Shown here: positions 53,017 through 61,934 of the stretch, one piece after another | Numbering within the stretch: the stretch's first letter is position 1 | How the letters are laid out: the number at the start of each line of letters is the position of its first letter | DNA from: an uncultured Bacteroidota bacterium | GTDB lineage: Bacteria > Bacteroidota > Bacteroidia > Bacteroidales > P3 | Assembly: GCA_902791695.1 (NCBI GenBank) | Contig: CADAWR010000006.1 | Location: 1 to 64,000, forward strand | Length of the DNA: 64,000 nt | Direction: 5' to 3' | The notes under the pieces: generated by a model | What the model saw: the letters and a program-made list of their open reading frames with translations, nothing else | Databases searched by the model: none | What the model was told of the DNA's origin: nothing | Program-made: the position numbers and the translations under genes

Positions 53017-53811
53017 CTAACGGCTTGTTATATCGGTTGATATGAGGCGCAGATTGTCAATCATGTCGGAGGCTATGAGACTCGATTCCGACTGTTTTTG
53101 TGTGGCAATATCACCGATTTTGCCATGTGTCTCTACTGCTTTACACACGATATCATACATGGATGCGTGCAAGTGATTGGCAGAGAGCATTCCGAGTAGT
53201 ATTCCGGTCAGCACATCTCCACTGCCCGCTGTGGCCATACCGGCGTTGCCAGTCTGGTTGACAAACAGCTGTCCTTCGGGACAGTATACATGTGTTCGGT
53301 GGCTTTTCTTCACGACAATCAGGCTGTATTCTTTGGCCATCTGCGATGGGTCAGCGTCGCCGAAAAGCCGTTCATATTCGCGTGCATGGGGTGTGACGAT
53401 GGCTCCTTTCGCCAGGGGCAGCCATTCTTTGTGCATCGCCAGCACGTTCAGCGCATCGGCGTCGAGCACCAGCGGCATCTCCTCTGGCCGTGTGGTGAGC
53501 AACATGTGCAGAGCCTCGGCGGTCGCCTTGTCTGTTCCAAGCCCTGGGCCTGCTGCTATGGCCGTGTAGTGGTCAAGGTTGGCTGGTGCTGAGGTGAAGA
53601 GGGTTGGCGAGGGGTCTATGCTCACCATAGCCTCGGGGAAAGCCGCCTGCATGGACTCCACGCACCGCTGCGGCAAGTGCGCTGTCACCAGTCCGCAGCC
53701 GCTCCTCAGCGCGGCCTTCGCCGCCAGTATGGCGCACCCCATGCGCCCGTAGGCCCCCGCTATCAATAGCCCGTGCCCGTAGTCGTGTTTCGTCGTCTCT
53801 TGGTTCCGCAT
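53017..53811 (-). CDS. ADP-dependent NAD(P)H-hydrate dehydratase, stand-alone
   Basis: 264 residues. YjeF C-terminal/ribokinase-like fold that repairs hydrated NAD(P)H: LLIAGAYGRMGCAILAAKAALRSGCG, AAGPGLGTD, IVTPHAREYERLFG and the GNAGMATAGSGDVLTGIL anion hole. In Bacteroidales this domain is usually the second half of bifunctional Nnr (about 500 residues) behind the YjeF_N epimerase. Here the ATG at 53811 follows a promoter with no room for the epimerase. Confidence 0.9.
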   Translation of the reverse strand: MRNQETTKHDYGHGLLIAGAYGRMGCAILAAKAALRSGCGLVTAHLPQRCVESMQAAFPEAMVSIDPSPTLFTSAPANLDHYTAIAAGPGLGTDKATAEALHMLLTTRPEEMPLVLDADALNVLAMHKEWLPLAKGAIVTPHAREYERLFGDADPSQMAKEYSLIVVKKSHRTHVYCPEGQLFVNQTGNAGMATAGSGDVLTGILLGMLSANHLHASMYDIVCKAVETHGKIGDIATQKQSESSLIASDMIDNLRLISTDITSR

Positions 53812-53856
53812 GATAGGTAGTATGATAGTAACTGTTATTGCTTGTGAAATGATTTG

Positions 53857-53864
53857 CAAAGATA
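53857..53864 (-). promoter_or_regulatory. -7 motif TATCTTTG for the NAD(P)HX dehydratase
   Basis: Minus-strand TATCTTTG, 45 bases before ATG 53811, fixing the start and excluding the longer frame from 53898. Confidence 0.75.
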
Positions 53865-53966
53865 CATCTTTTTTTCGAATTGCCGCCATGTCTGCCACCT
53901 TAGGTATACCTTCCTACCGTCCTTCATCGGTTTTTTCCCCTATTCTATGACTATCGTATAACCGTA

Positions 53967-54054
53967 TTTCAACCATAATATATGGTAAAAGGATGGTCGA
54001 AGGATGGTTGAAATATGGTCGAAATGATGGTTAGTTGGCGGAGGAAAAGCGGAG
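53967..54054. repeat. 11-bp tandem repeat with dyad symmetry
   Basis: AAGGATGGTCG, AAGGATGGTTG, AAATATGGTCG, AAATGATGGTT, AGTTGGCGGAG, GAAAAGCGGAG from 53989 on. Upstream ATTTCAACCAT is the inverted complement of ATGGTTGAAAT inside the array. Nothing else is seen in 53865-54120. Confidence 0.8.
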
Positions 54055-54124
54055 GAATGGGGGTGGGGGAGTGCTAGGACATCGAAAGCGGACCGCCATA
54101 GGGGCCGGAGGGGTGCAAAAAGGA

Positions 54125-54158
54125 AGCCTCCGCAGGAGCTATGGCTCCTGCGGAGGCT
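54125..54158 (-). terminator. Rho-independent terminator of the M16 protease gene
   Basis: 15-bp perfect stem AGCCTCCGCAGGAGC and complement, 4-base loop, then TCCTTTTT on the minus strand, 28 bp after the stop. Confidence 0.92.
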
Positions 54159-54185
54159 CTGTTAGTGTGTCTGTTTAGCCGAGAA

Positions 54186-57095
54186 TCAGTCGGCGGTTCC
54201 GACGGCGCCATCCTCCGGACGGAGCTTGACGACGACGTAGTTGTTCAGGTTGATGTACTTGGCAGCGACGGCCTTGATGTCGGCGGTGGTGATGGACTTG
54301 ACGAGGCTGTCATAGTCTTTCACATGGTAGTCGCGGTCCTCGTTGTCCATGTAGCTGGCCTGGATCTGGCCGAGCCAGAAGCCGTTGTTCTGGACGCTCT
54401 TGGCGTGCTGGACGCACATCTGCTCCTGCACCTTGCCGAGGGTCTTCTCGTCGCAGCCTTTCTTCATGTACTGCTTCATGATGTTGATGCAGTCTTTCTC
54501 AATCTTCTTGGCCTTCTCGGGGTCGCAGCCGATGTAGAACTGCCAGCTGACGGTGGCGGGGCCTGCGTTGGGGATGCTGTAGTCGACGCCGGCGCTGGGG
54601 CTGTAGGCGTCACCGTTCTTCTCGCGGATGATCTCGAGGGTGGTCATGCCGAGGGCATCGCCGAACTCCTGGATGGCCAGGCGGGTCTTAACGTCGAGTT
54701 CCTCAACGGGGATGTCAATCTGGCCACTGATGAGGAGCATACCCTGGCGCTCGATACCCTTGACGGCTTCGGCGTGCTGGATGCCTTTGGCAAACTTGGG
54801 GCTGCGGTCGAGGCAGTAGTTCTTGGTGACGGCCTGGATGGTGGGCAGGTGGTTCAGATATTTGGCGATGAGGCCGATGGCGGTGTCGCTGATGTTGCCG
54901 ACGAAGAAGAAGGTCTGGTTGTTGGCAAAGGCGAAGCGCTCTTTGTAGATGTCATACATGCGGTCGAGGTTGAGGCTGCGCACCTTCTCCTCGCTGGGGA
55001 TGACGACCTGACGCTTGTCGTTGGGATAGGCAGTCTTGTAGTAGGTCTCGAGGAAGGCCACCTGCGGGTTCTCGCGGATGAACTTGATCTGCTGGATGGT
55101 GTTCTCTATGTTGCGCTCATAGGCTTCCTGGTCCTTGCGGGGAGCGGTGTAGTAGAGGTTGATGAGCTGCAGAGTGGTCTCGAGGTCCTTGGGCGAGCAG
55201 CTGCCGCTGAAGCCCTGGGTGGTGCCGCCGATGTAGGGGCTGATGCTGAGGTTCATGCCTTTGAGCTTCTTGTTGAGCTGGGTGGCGCTGAAGTTGGCGA
55301 TACCGCCGGCATCGATGAAGCTGTCGGCGTTCTCGGCCTGGTAGCTGTCCTCGTCGCCATAGAGCGAGGTGCCGCCGAAGGAGTAGGAACTGATCTGGAT
55401 CTCATCGGCCTTCAGCTCGGTCTTCTTCACGATGAAGCGGATGCCGTTGGGGCAGGTGTACTCGGTGTAGTCCATGGTGCTGTTGCTGGCGGTCTTGATG
55501 GGAGTGACGTCGGCGACGGTCTCGTTGAAGAGGGGCTCGTCGTTGAAGTTGTCGACCCAAGGCTCAGTCTTGATGTTCTTGAAGTTCTTGAGGATGTCGA
55601 GGGCTTCCTTGTCGGTGGGCACCTTGAAGCCTTCCTTCTCGGGGGCGGTGAGGTAGAACACTATGTTCTCGTCGGTAATCCAGCTGCTGACCAGGGCGTT
55701 GCACTCAGCGAGGGTGATCTCGGGGATGAACTCCTTGGCATACTTCCATTCCTGGCGGATGCCGGGGCAGGGCTCGTTGTCGAGGTAGTGGTTGGTGTAC
55801 TCGTCGGCGAGGCTGTTGGTCTGGGTCTTGTTCTCCTCCTTGGCCATCTTGGTGTAGGTGCTGAGGAGGTCTTCTTTCTGGCGGTCGAGCTCGGCCTGCA
55901 GGAAGCCGTGGTCGTCAATCTGCTTGATCACCTGGAGCAGCATCTGGGCGGTCTCCTCGATGCGGTTCTCCTTGGGAGCGGCGCTTACCTCGAAGACGTC
56001 AATCTCGCGGCCGAGGAAGCCGCCGTGGCCGCCGCCGGCATACATCATGGGGGCGGTGGGCTTCTGGGTGAGCTCGCTGAAGCGCTCGTTGATCATCATG
56101 CCGATGAGGCTGCGGACGAGCATCTGGCGGTAGTCGCCGACAGTGCCGTTGTGGGCTTTCTTGTGCTTCCAGAAGATCTCAAGGGTGGCGTTGGTGGCCT
56201 CCTTGTCGGTGGCGATGGCCACGAGGGGCTCCACGTTGTTGGGTATCTCGTAGCTCAGGCGGGGCAGTTTCTCTTTGCCGAGGAACTGGTGGCTGCTGAA
56301 CACGTCTTTCACCTTCTGCTCCATGGCTTTGTCGCCTTTCTTGCCGGCATACTCGAAGCCGTCAAGGTCGCCGACGATGACGATGGCCTGCAGGTCGGGA
56401 CGGTACCAGTCGTTGAAGAAGTCGACGATGCTCTGGCGCTCGAAGTGCATTATGACCTCCTCCTTGCCGATGGGCAGGCGGTCGGCATAGCGCGAACCTT
56501 TGAGCATGATGGGCCATGTCTTCTTGCGGAGACGGTCGCCGTGGCCTACGCCACCGCGCCACTCCTCGTGGATGACGCCGCGCTCGCTCTCAATTTCCTT
56601 CTGGTCAAAGAGGATGTTGCCGGCCCAGCCGTCGAGGATTTCGATACCCATCTTCACCATCTCGGGGTCGTTGGAGGGCATGTTGACATAGTAGACGGTT
56701 TGGTCGAACGATGTGTAGGCGTTGATGTCGCGGCCGAACTCCACACCGTGCTCCTGCAGCTTCTGGATCATGGTGTTGTGGGGGTAGCCCTTGATGCCGT
56801 TGAAGGCCATGTGCTCACAGAAGTGGGCCAGACCCTGCTGGTCGTCGCGCTCCATGATGGAACCGGCATTGCTGACCAGACGGAACTGAATCATGTTCTC
56901 AGGCTTCTTGTTGTTGCGGATGTAGTAGGTGAAGCCGTTGTCCAGCTTACCGTAGCGGATCTTCTTGTCCAGGGGTACCTGGGCGGTCAGGTCGCTCTTC
57001 TTCTCCTTCTTGTCACCGCTGCCGGGCAGCTGGGCGAAGGACATGCCGCCGAAGAGGAACATCAGCAGCATTGCGAATAACATTGTTTTTTTCAT
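54186..57095 (-). CDS. Periplasmic M16 family zinc protease (pitrilysin-like, two M16 pairs)
   Basis: 969 residues. Signal peptide 1-21 (MLLMFLFGGMSFAQ). N-terminal M16 domain with the inverted zinc motif HFCEH near residue 92 and downstream Glu in ESERGVIHEEWRGG. The second half has a degenerate M16 pair, as in PqqL-type two-chain-in-one enzymes. Degrades peptides in the envelope. Own terminator downstream; 47 bp after the XRE gene. Confidence 0.92.
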   Translation of the reverse strand: MKKTMLFAMLLMFLFGGMSFAQLPGSGDKKEKKSDLTAQVPLDKKIRYGKLDNGFTYYIRNNKKPENMIQFRLVSNAGSIMERDDQQGLAHFCEHMAFNGIKGYPHNTMIQKLQEHGVEFGRDINAYTSFDQTVYYVNMPSNDPEMVKMGIEILDGWAGNILFDQKEIESERGVIHEEWRGGVGHGDRLRKKTWPIMLKGSRYADRLPIGKEEVIMHFERQSIVDFFNDWYRPDLQAIVIVGDLDGFEYAGKKGDKAMEQKVKDVFSSHQFLGKEKLPRLSYEIPNNVEPLVAIATDKEATNATLEIFWKHKKAHNGTVGDYRQMLVRSLIGMMINERFSELTQKPTAPMMYAGGGHGGFLGREIDVFEVSAAPKENRIEETAQMLLQVIKQIDDHGFLQAELDRQKEDLLSTYTKMAKEENKTQTNSLADEYTNHYLDNEPCPGIRQEWKYAKEFIPEITLAECNALVSSWITDENIVFYLTAPEKEGFKVPTDKEALDILKNFKNIKTEPWVDNFNDEPLFNETVADVTPIKTASNSTMDYTEYTCPNGIRFIVKKTELKADEIQISSYSFGGTSLYGDEDSYQAENADSFIDAGGIANFSATQLNKKLKGMNLSISPYIGGTTQGFSGSCSPKDLETTLQLINLYYTAPRKDQEAYERNIENTIQQIKFIRENPQVAFLETYYKTAYPNDKRQVVIPSEEKVRSLNLDRMYDIYKERFAFANNQTFFFVGNISDTAIGLIAKYLNHLPTIQAVTKNYCLDRSPKFAKGIQHAEAVKGIERQGMLLISGQIDIPVEELDVKTRLAIQEFGDALGMTTLEIIREKNGDAYSPSAGVDYSIPNAGPATVSWQFYIGCDPEKAKKIEKDCINIMKQYMKKGCDEKTLGKVQEQMCVQHAKSVQNNGFWLGQIQASYMDNEDRDYHVKDYDSLVKSITTADIKAVAAKYINLNNYVVVKLRPEDGAVGTAD

Positions 57096-57142
57096 GGTTT
57101 GTTGGTTTTAAATGTTGTTTTGTTTATTTGATTGTTTTGTGA

Positions 57143-57364
57143 TTACTTTGTGTTGCTCTCGTCGTCGGGGCGGTATTCCAGCAGGTCGGCGGGCTGGCAG
57201 TCGAGCACCTGGCACAGGCGCTCAAGTGTGCTGAAGCGTACGGCCTTGGCCTTGCCGGTCTTGAATATTGACAGGTTGGCCGGCGTTATGTCGATCTTTT
57301 CCGCCAGTTCGCCCAGCGATATCTTCCGCTTGGCCATCATCATATCCAGATTAACTACAATCAT
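57143..57364 (-). CDS. XRE-family (YozG-like) transcriptional regulator
   Basis: 73 residues, a single helix-turn-helix: MMAKRKISLGELAEKIDITPANLSIFKTGKAKAVRFSTLERLCQVLDCQPADLLEY. This short regulator typically accompanies DUF2975 membrane proteins, as here 21 bp downstream of one. A GTG at 57382 would add six residues; homologues I know begin M-x-(I/V)-(I/V)-NLD, which favours ATG 57364. Probably controls its own operon. Confidence 0.88.
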   Translation of the reverse strand: MIVVNLDMMMAKRKISLGELAEKIDITPANLSIFKTGKAKAVRFSTLERLCQVLDCQPADLLEYRPDDESNTK

Positions 57365-57385
57365 TCCTTTTTCAACTTTCACTTT

Positions 57386-58066
57386 TCAAATCGTCAACTC
57401 CTGATCTTCCTGTATGTCGCGCCCAATCTTGAATATCTCGGCCATGAAGATTATCGTCAGGCCGAAGAGTATGCGGGTCATGTGTATCGACACCTTTGCC
57501 GAGGGAACCCATTGGCTTTGCTGCAGCAGGTCGAAGGCAATGCTGCGCTCCAGGTAGGTGCTGATATCCATGCCGAGCGACATGAGTATCATCAATATGC
57601 CGGCCCATGTGAGCCATGTGATGTTCTTCTTGGGGAACACCTTCCCGCGTCGCGTATAAATATAGAATGAAATAAGAGACATGATCACGAGCACCGTCAT
57701 TGCAATGCCTGCCAGCACGCAGAACAGTTGCAGCCACATGCACCAGGCGGCTTTGCTTGCGGGAACGGCCTGCATGTCATTAGACATAAACGTAACGTTG
57801 ATGTCGAAGTTTTTTATAAAGGCCTTGGCATCGAAACCGTCGACGAGGCCATCGATGGCAATCTCTTGTTGGTAGAGTTGAGGTGAACTCTGCAAGTCGG
57901 TTATGATAATGCCGTAGTCACTGGTGTTGTCACCAATGTTGGCCACGCCGATAGGGTCGGCAGTGGTGAAAACGTTAAGGAAAAAGAGAGCAATGCACAA
58001 TGCAATTACGCCCATGAAGATAGCGTAAAGTGTTCTTATTCGTGTTATTGTAGCCTTTTTTGACAT
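57386..58066 (-). CDS. DUF2975 membrane protein
   Basis: 226 residues with four predicted transmembrane helices (about 12-32, 115-138, 160-180, 200-218) and a soluble loop between the first two. DUF2975 plus a YozG-like regulator is a widespread, functionally unknown pair. Start ATG 58066 lies 24 bases after the -7 motif; the in-frame ATG at 58093 overlaps that motif and is rejected. Confidence 0.85.
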   Translation of the reverse strand: MSKKATITRIRTLYAIFMGVIALCIALFFLNVFTTADPIGVANIGDNTSDYGIIITDLQSSPQLYQQEIAIDGLVDGFDAKAFIKNFDINVTFMSNDMQAVPASKAAWCMWLQLFCVLAGIAMTVLVIMSLISFYIYTRRGKVFPKKNITWLTWAGILMILMSLGMDISTYLERSIAFDLLQQSQWVPSAKVSIHMTRILFGLTIIFMAEIFKIGRDIQEDQELTI

Positions 58067-58090
58067 ATCGTTACCATTGTTTCTCGACGG

Positions 58091-58098
58091 CAAAGATA
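58091..58098 (-). promoter_or_regulatory. -7 motif TATCTTTG for the DUF2975-XRE operon
   Basis: Minus-strand TATCTTTG. The rest of 58099-58280 is A/T-rich without visible features. Confidence 0.75.
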
Positions 58099-58280
58099 CA
58101 ACTTTTTTCTTACATGCAAGAAAAATTTTGCGAAAAACGAAAAAAAATTATTGTTTTCCGATAAATATTATATGTAAAACATGAAATATGGGCGGTTCGA
58201 AATGTTCCTGCCCGGGAGCGCAAACCATCGTTCAGAGTAATAGCGCTTGTTTTTGCGCCATAAAACAGTTTTCTGTTCGG

Positions 58281-59075
58281 TTAGCACTCGTATTTCTCAA
58301 GGGCTTGGCGGAGCTCCACAGGGCTGATGTCGTGGTGTATCTGGCCGCCAATGGCATAGCTGATGGCGCCAGTCTCCTCGCTGACGATGACGGCCAGCAC
58401 ATCGAGTTGCTCGGTGACGCCAATGGCGCTGCGGTGGCGCAAGCCGAGGTTGGGGTCCACGTCGAGGCGCGACGTCACGGGCAGTATGCAGCGCGCCGCC
58501 AGCAGCTGGTTGCCGTGGGCTATTACGGCGCCGTCGTGCAGGGGCGAGTTCTTGAAGAACAAGGCCTCGATCAATGCGCTGGATGCCAGGGCGTCGATGC
58601 GCTCGCCGGTGTCGATTATCTCGTCCACCGAGTTCTGCCGTTTGAAGACTATCAGGGCGCCGGTCTTGCTCTGCGACATGTGCATGCAGGCGTTCACATA
58701 GGCTTCGTAGCCTACAGTGCCCTTGTTCTGCATATTGTGGCGCCAGAACTGCAGCCGTTTCCACAGGCTCTCATTGAGCTGTGTCTTGGTGCCGAGGAAG
58801 AGCAGGAACTTGCGTATCTCGGGCTGGAAGATGACAACGAGGGCAATGAGACCCACGCTTGCCACTCCGCCCAGCAGGGCGCCGAGCAGTCTCATCCCCA
58901 ATGCGTTGGCTATGCGCCAGCCGAGGAACATGATGAGCAGTGCCCAGAAGATGAGCATCACGTTGGTGCCGCGCACCATGCGGTATAGATAGTAAAGAAG
59001 TCCGGCGACGATGACAATGTCGAAGATGTCAACTACGCGCAGAGTGGGCAGGCCAAGAATTGCGTCTATTATCAT
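58281..59075 (-). CDS. cdaA: Diadenylate cyclase CdaA (DisA_N domain membrane protein)
   Basis: 264 residues. Three N-terminal transmembrane helices (about 15-32, 38-55, 65-85), then the DAC domain with DGA in PLHDGAVIAHGNQLLAARCILP and RHR in LGLRHRSAIG. Makes the second messenger c-di-AMP. ATGA overlap with folP; the folP-cdaA order is known in Bacteroidales. No ybbR/cdaR partner is adjacent. Confidence 0.94.
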   Translation of the reverse strand: MIIDAILGLPTLRVVDIFDIVIVAGLLYYLYRMVRGTNVMLIFWALLIMFLGWRIANALGMRLLGALLGGVASVGLIALVVIFQPEIRKFLLFLGTKTQLNESLWKRLQFWRHNMQNKGTVGYEAYVNACMHMSQSKTGALIVFKRQNSVDEIIDTGERIDALASSALIEALFFKNSPLHDGAVIAHGNQLLAARCILPVTSRLDVDPNLGLRHRSAIGVTEQLDVLAVIVSEETGAISYAIGGQIHHDISPVELRQALEKYEC

Positions 59076-59920
59076 AATGTGTTGCGGTATAACAGTTTAA
59101 CGGTCTCCTCGGCAGGCCTTACGTCGTGCACCCGAATGGCCGCTGCGCCGCGGTCGAGGGCTATGGTGTCGAGAGCCACGGTGCCGTTGAGGGCCTCGGC
59201 GGGCGTGGTGCCGAGGGTGGTGTAAATCATGCGCTTGCGGCTCAGTCCGACGAGCACGGGCTCGCGGAAGAGGGTGGTGAGCTCGTCGAGGCGGTCGAGG
59301 AGCTCGAAATTCTGCTCCATGCTCTTGGCGAAGCCAAGGCCAGGGTCGAGCCATACATCCTTGACCCCCAGGCGGTATAGGACGTCGAGGCGCGCTGAGA
59401 AGAACTTTGTCAGGGTGTCCACGGGGTCGCCGTCGCCCATCTCCTTGATGCCGGCCAGGTGCTCCTTGCCGCCATGCATCAGTATGTAAGGCACTTGCAG
59501 CTCGGCCACAACGCCGAACATCTGCTCGTCGGCCTCGCCGCCGCAGATGTCATTGACCATGTCGGCCCCGGCCTCTATGGCTGCTCGCGCAGGCATTGAG
59601 TAACAGGTGTCTACGGAAATCAGAGCCTCAGGCAATTCGGTGCGCACCAGCCGCACAGCCCATGCCAGCCGTTCGGCCTCCACCTCGCGGGGCGGCAGCA
59701 CAGCCCCGGGTCGGCTCGACGCGGCACCGATGTCGATGATGTCGGCCCCCTCGGCCACAATGGCTTGCGCGCGCCGCACAATGGCCTCCTCCGAGCGATA
59801 GCGGCCACCGTCGTAGAACGAGTCGTCGGTGACGTTGAGGATGCCCATCACCGCCGGCCGGCGGAACTCCACGAGGCGCCCGCGTGCCACGATGCTGAAC
59901 GGTCTGATTGTCTGTTTCAT
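59072..59920 (-). CDS. folP: Dihydropteroate synthase
   Basis: 282 residues, TIM barrel. Joins p-aminobenzoate to hydroxymethyl-dihydropterin diphosphate; the sulfonamide target. MGILNVTDDSFYDGG (loop 1, Asn for metal), DIGAASSRPGA (loop 2), DMVNDICGG, WLDPGLGFAKSMEQN and the C-terminal IRVHDV are present. Coupled to cdaA. Divergent from the DUF1599 gene across a palindromic repeat. Confidence 0.95.
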   Translation of the reverse strand: MKQTIRPFSIVARGRLVEFRRPAVMGILNVTDDSFYDGGRYRSEEAIVRRAQAIVAEGADIIDIGAASSRPGAVLPPREVEAERLAWAVRLVRTELPEALISVDTCYSMPARAAIEAGADMVNDICGGEADEQMFGVVAELQVPYILMHGGKEHLAGIKEMGDGDPVDTLTKFFSARLDVLYRLGVKDVWLDPGLGFAKSMEQNFELLDRLDELTTLFREPVLVGLSRKRMIYTTLGTTPAEALNGTVALDTIALDRGAAAIRVHDVRPAEETVKLLYRNTL

Positions 59921-59980
59921 TACCTTTTAATAACGCCGTCGCACCGCGATTATTGCACCACCGCACAAAAAATATTGCCC

Positions 59981-60119
59981 CTCCGACCCCGCTCCGTATC
60001 CTCTCCGTCTCTTCTCCGACTGTTTACCGGTTGTTCACCGGTTGTTTACCGGTTTATATCGTAGAACAACCGGTGAACAACCGTAGAACAGACGGAGAGG
60101 GTACGGAGATGGTACGGAC
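59981..60119. repeat. Long palindromic 11-mer repeat, copy 5
   Basis: GTTGTTCACCG-type centre and CTCTCCGTMYC-type arms, like copy 2. It sits between the divergent folP and DUF1599 starts. The remaining 60120-60183 is A/T-rich. Confidence 0.88.
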
Positions 60120-60183
60120 TATTCATGTTTTTTTTTTATATTTATATGCAATAAATAAAATAGGGTGTCGTTATAAACAGAAT

Positions 60184-60747
60184 ATGACAAAAAATATGAC
60201 AGAAAAACCGGATACACGGCGCGAGGTGGAGCGCGAGGCGGCGGTGTGCCGCGAGCTCTTCGAGAAGAAGACGCGCGACTATGGCACGTCATGGCGCGTG
60301 CTGCGCCTGCCGTCGCTGACGGACCAGATATTCATCAAGGCCAGCCGCATACGCAGTGTGCAGGAGACTGGCGAGAACAAGGTGGGCGACGATGTGCGCG
60401 GCGAGTTCGTGGCTATGGTCAACTATGCCGTCATGGCCCTCGTGCAGCAGCAGCTGGAGGGTGGCGGCGAGCCGCTGGAGCTGCCGTTGGAGCGCACCAT
60501 GGAGCTATACGACAAGCACTTGGGCCGTACCATAGAGCTGATGATGGACAAGAACCACGACTATGGCGAGGCTTGGCGCCAGATGCGCGTGAGCTCGATG
60601 GTCGACCTGATACTGATGAAGCTGATGCGTATCAAGCAGATTGAGGACCACGACGGCAAGACTCTCGTAAGCGAGGGCGTCGAGGGCGGATACATGGACA
60701 TAATCAACTATTCGCTGTTTTGCTTGATAAGATTGAGCGAGGAATAG
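60184..60747 (+). CDS. DUF1599 protein with duplicated domain (nucleotide-modification-associated domain 1)
   Basis: 187 residues made of two similar halves: FEKKTRDYGTSWRVLRLPSL (about 20-39) and MDKNHDYGEAWRQMRVSSM (about 120-138), each followed by D-x-x-x-x-K-x-x-R-I. DUF1599 (PF07659) is called Nmad1 from context with modified-nucleotide systems, but Bacteroidales members sit with folP and DoxX genes, and their activity is unknown. An ATG at 60196 is an alternative start. Confidence 0.85.
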   Translation: MTKNMTEKPDTRREVEREAAVCRELFEKKTRDYGTSWRVLRLPSLTDQIFIKASRIRSVQETGENKVGDDVRGEFVAMVNYAVMALVQQQLEGGGEPLELPLERTMELYDKHLGRTIELMMDKNHDYGEAWRQMRVSSMVDLILMKLMRIKQIEDHDGKTLVSEGVEGGYMDIINYSLFCLIRLSEE

Positions 60748-60784
60748 ACTAAAACTAAATAGACACAATAGAATTGATAGAACT

Positions 60785-61915
60785 ATGGAGATAAAAGATT
60801 CGAAACTGAACTACACGTTGAACGTCGTTTGCCGCTGGGTCGTGGGCCTGGTGTTTCTGTTTTCGTCGTTCGTCAAGGGTGTGGACCCGATGGGCACTAC
60901 CTTCAAGGTGCAGGAGTATATGACCGCCTGGAGCATCGGCGGGCTTACGTTTGAATGGGCTCTGCCGTTTGCGGACTTCATGAGCGTGGCGCTGATATGC
61001 GCCGAGTTTCTCGTGGGTGTGCTGCTCATCACCAACGCCTACCGCCGCTTGTCGGCATGGATGCTGGTGCTGATGATGCTGTTTTTCACCGTCACCACCC
61101 TGGTGGACGCCATCACCAACAAGGTGACCGACTGCGGCTGCTTCGGCGACGCCGTGAAGCTCACCAACTGGCAGACATTCTGGAAGAACGTGGCCCTCGA
61201 CGTGCCGACGGTGTTTATTTTCCTCACGCGCAACATGCGCCGTAAGCGTCGTTTCGAGCGCGACGGGATTATCTTCATCTTCGCCGTGGCTGCCATGCTG
61301 GTGTTCGAGATTTACAACATCAAGCACGAGCCGGTCATCGACTTCCGCCCGTGGAAGATAGGCAACAAGATGATGGACCTGGAGAGCACTGAAGGGATGA
61401 AGAGCTATGTCACCTACCGCAACACGAAGACCGGCGAGAGCGAGGAGTTCGAGTCGGCACAGCTGATGGACAAGCTGTCGGACGGCGAGTGGGCCGCCGA
61501 GTGGGAGTGGGAGAGCAGCCGTGTGGTGGACCCGCGCGAGATTGCCGCGCCAGGCTTCTCGATGCTCGACCTTGAGGGCGAGGACCGTGCCATGGACCTG
61601 TTGCCCGCCGAGGACGGTATGCTGATTGTCACGGTGCATCATATCGACAAGGTGAACGCCAAGGGTGTGAGGGAGGTGAAGCGTGCTGTGACGCTGGCCG
61701 AGGAGAACGGCATCAAGATAGTGATGCTCACCGCAGCATTGCCCGAGGAGGTGCAGGCCTGGATGGCAGACAACGACATAAGCGGACTGGACTATCTCTT
61801 CGCCGATGCCACGGCCATCGAGACCATGATGCGCGGCAACCCCGGCTTCATGTACGTCAAGAACGCCACGGTGGTGGACAAAGGGCGCAAGGCCGGTGAA
61901 CTGAAGATTGATTAA
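60785..61915 (+). CDS. BT_3928-like DoxX/MauE membrane protein with thioredoxin-like C-terminus
   Basis: 376 residues. Four transmembrane helices in the first 150 residues (DoxX/MauE type, RWVVGLVFLFSSFVKGVDPMG) with a paired DCGCFGD cysteine motif near residue 120. A fifth helix lies near 165, then a soluble region; residues 275-376 look thioredoxin-like but lack CxxC (LLIVTVHHID ... IKIVMLTAALPEEV). MauE-like proteins support disulfide chemistry. 37 bp after DUF1599. Confidence 0.8.
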   Translation: MEIKDSKLNYTLNVVCRWVVGLVFLFSSFVKGVDPMGTTFKVQEYMTAWSIGGLTFEWALPFADFMSVALICAEFLVGVLLITNAYRRLSAWMLVLMMLFFTVTTLVDAITNKVTDCGCFGDAVKLTNWQTFWKNVALDVPTVFIFLTRNMRRKRRFERDGIIFIFAVAAMLVFEIYNIKHEPVIDFRPWKIGNKMMDLESTEGMKSYVTYRNTKTGESEEFESAQLMDKLSDGEWAAEWEWESSRVVDPREIAAPGFSMLDLEGEDRAMDLLPAEDGMLIVTVHHIDKVNAKGVREVKRAVTLAEENGIKIVMLTAALPEEVQAWMADNDISGLDYLFADATAIETMMRGNPGFMYVKNATVVDKGRKAGELKID

Positions 61916-61934
61916 CGGACTAAAAGAAAGACCA

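Noticed and set aside
54141-57080. A 979-codon open frame on the plus strand, antisense to the M16 protease gene
   Set aside because: It mirrors the minus-strand gene codon for codon, has a low-complexity Val/Leu/Asp/Gly composition, no domain and no promoter. The minus-strand protein has a signal peptide and zinc motif.
57365-57382. GTG start for the XRE regulator
   Set aside because: Possible, but the ATG at 57364 matches the usual N-terminus of the family better.
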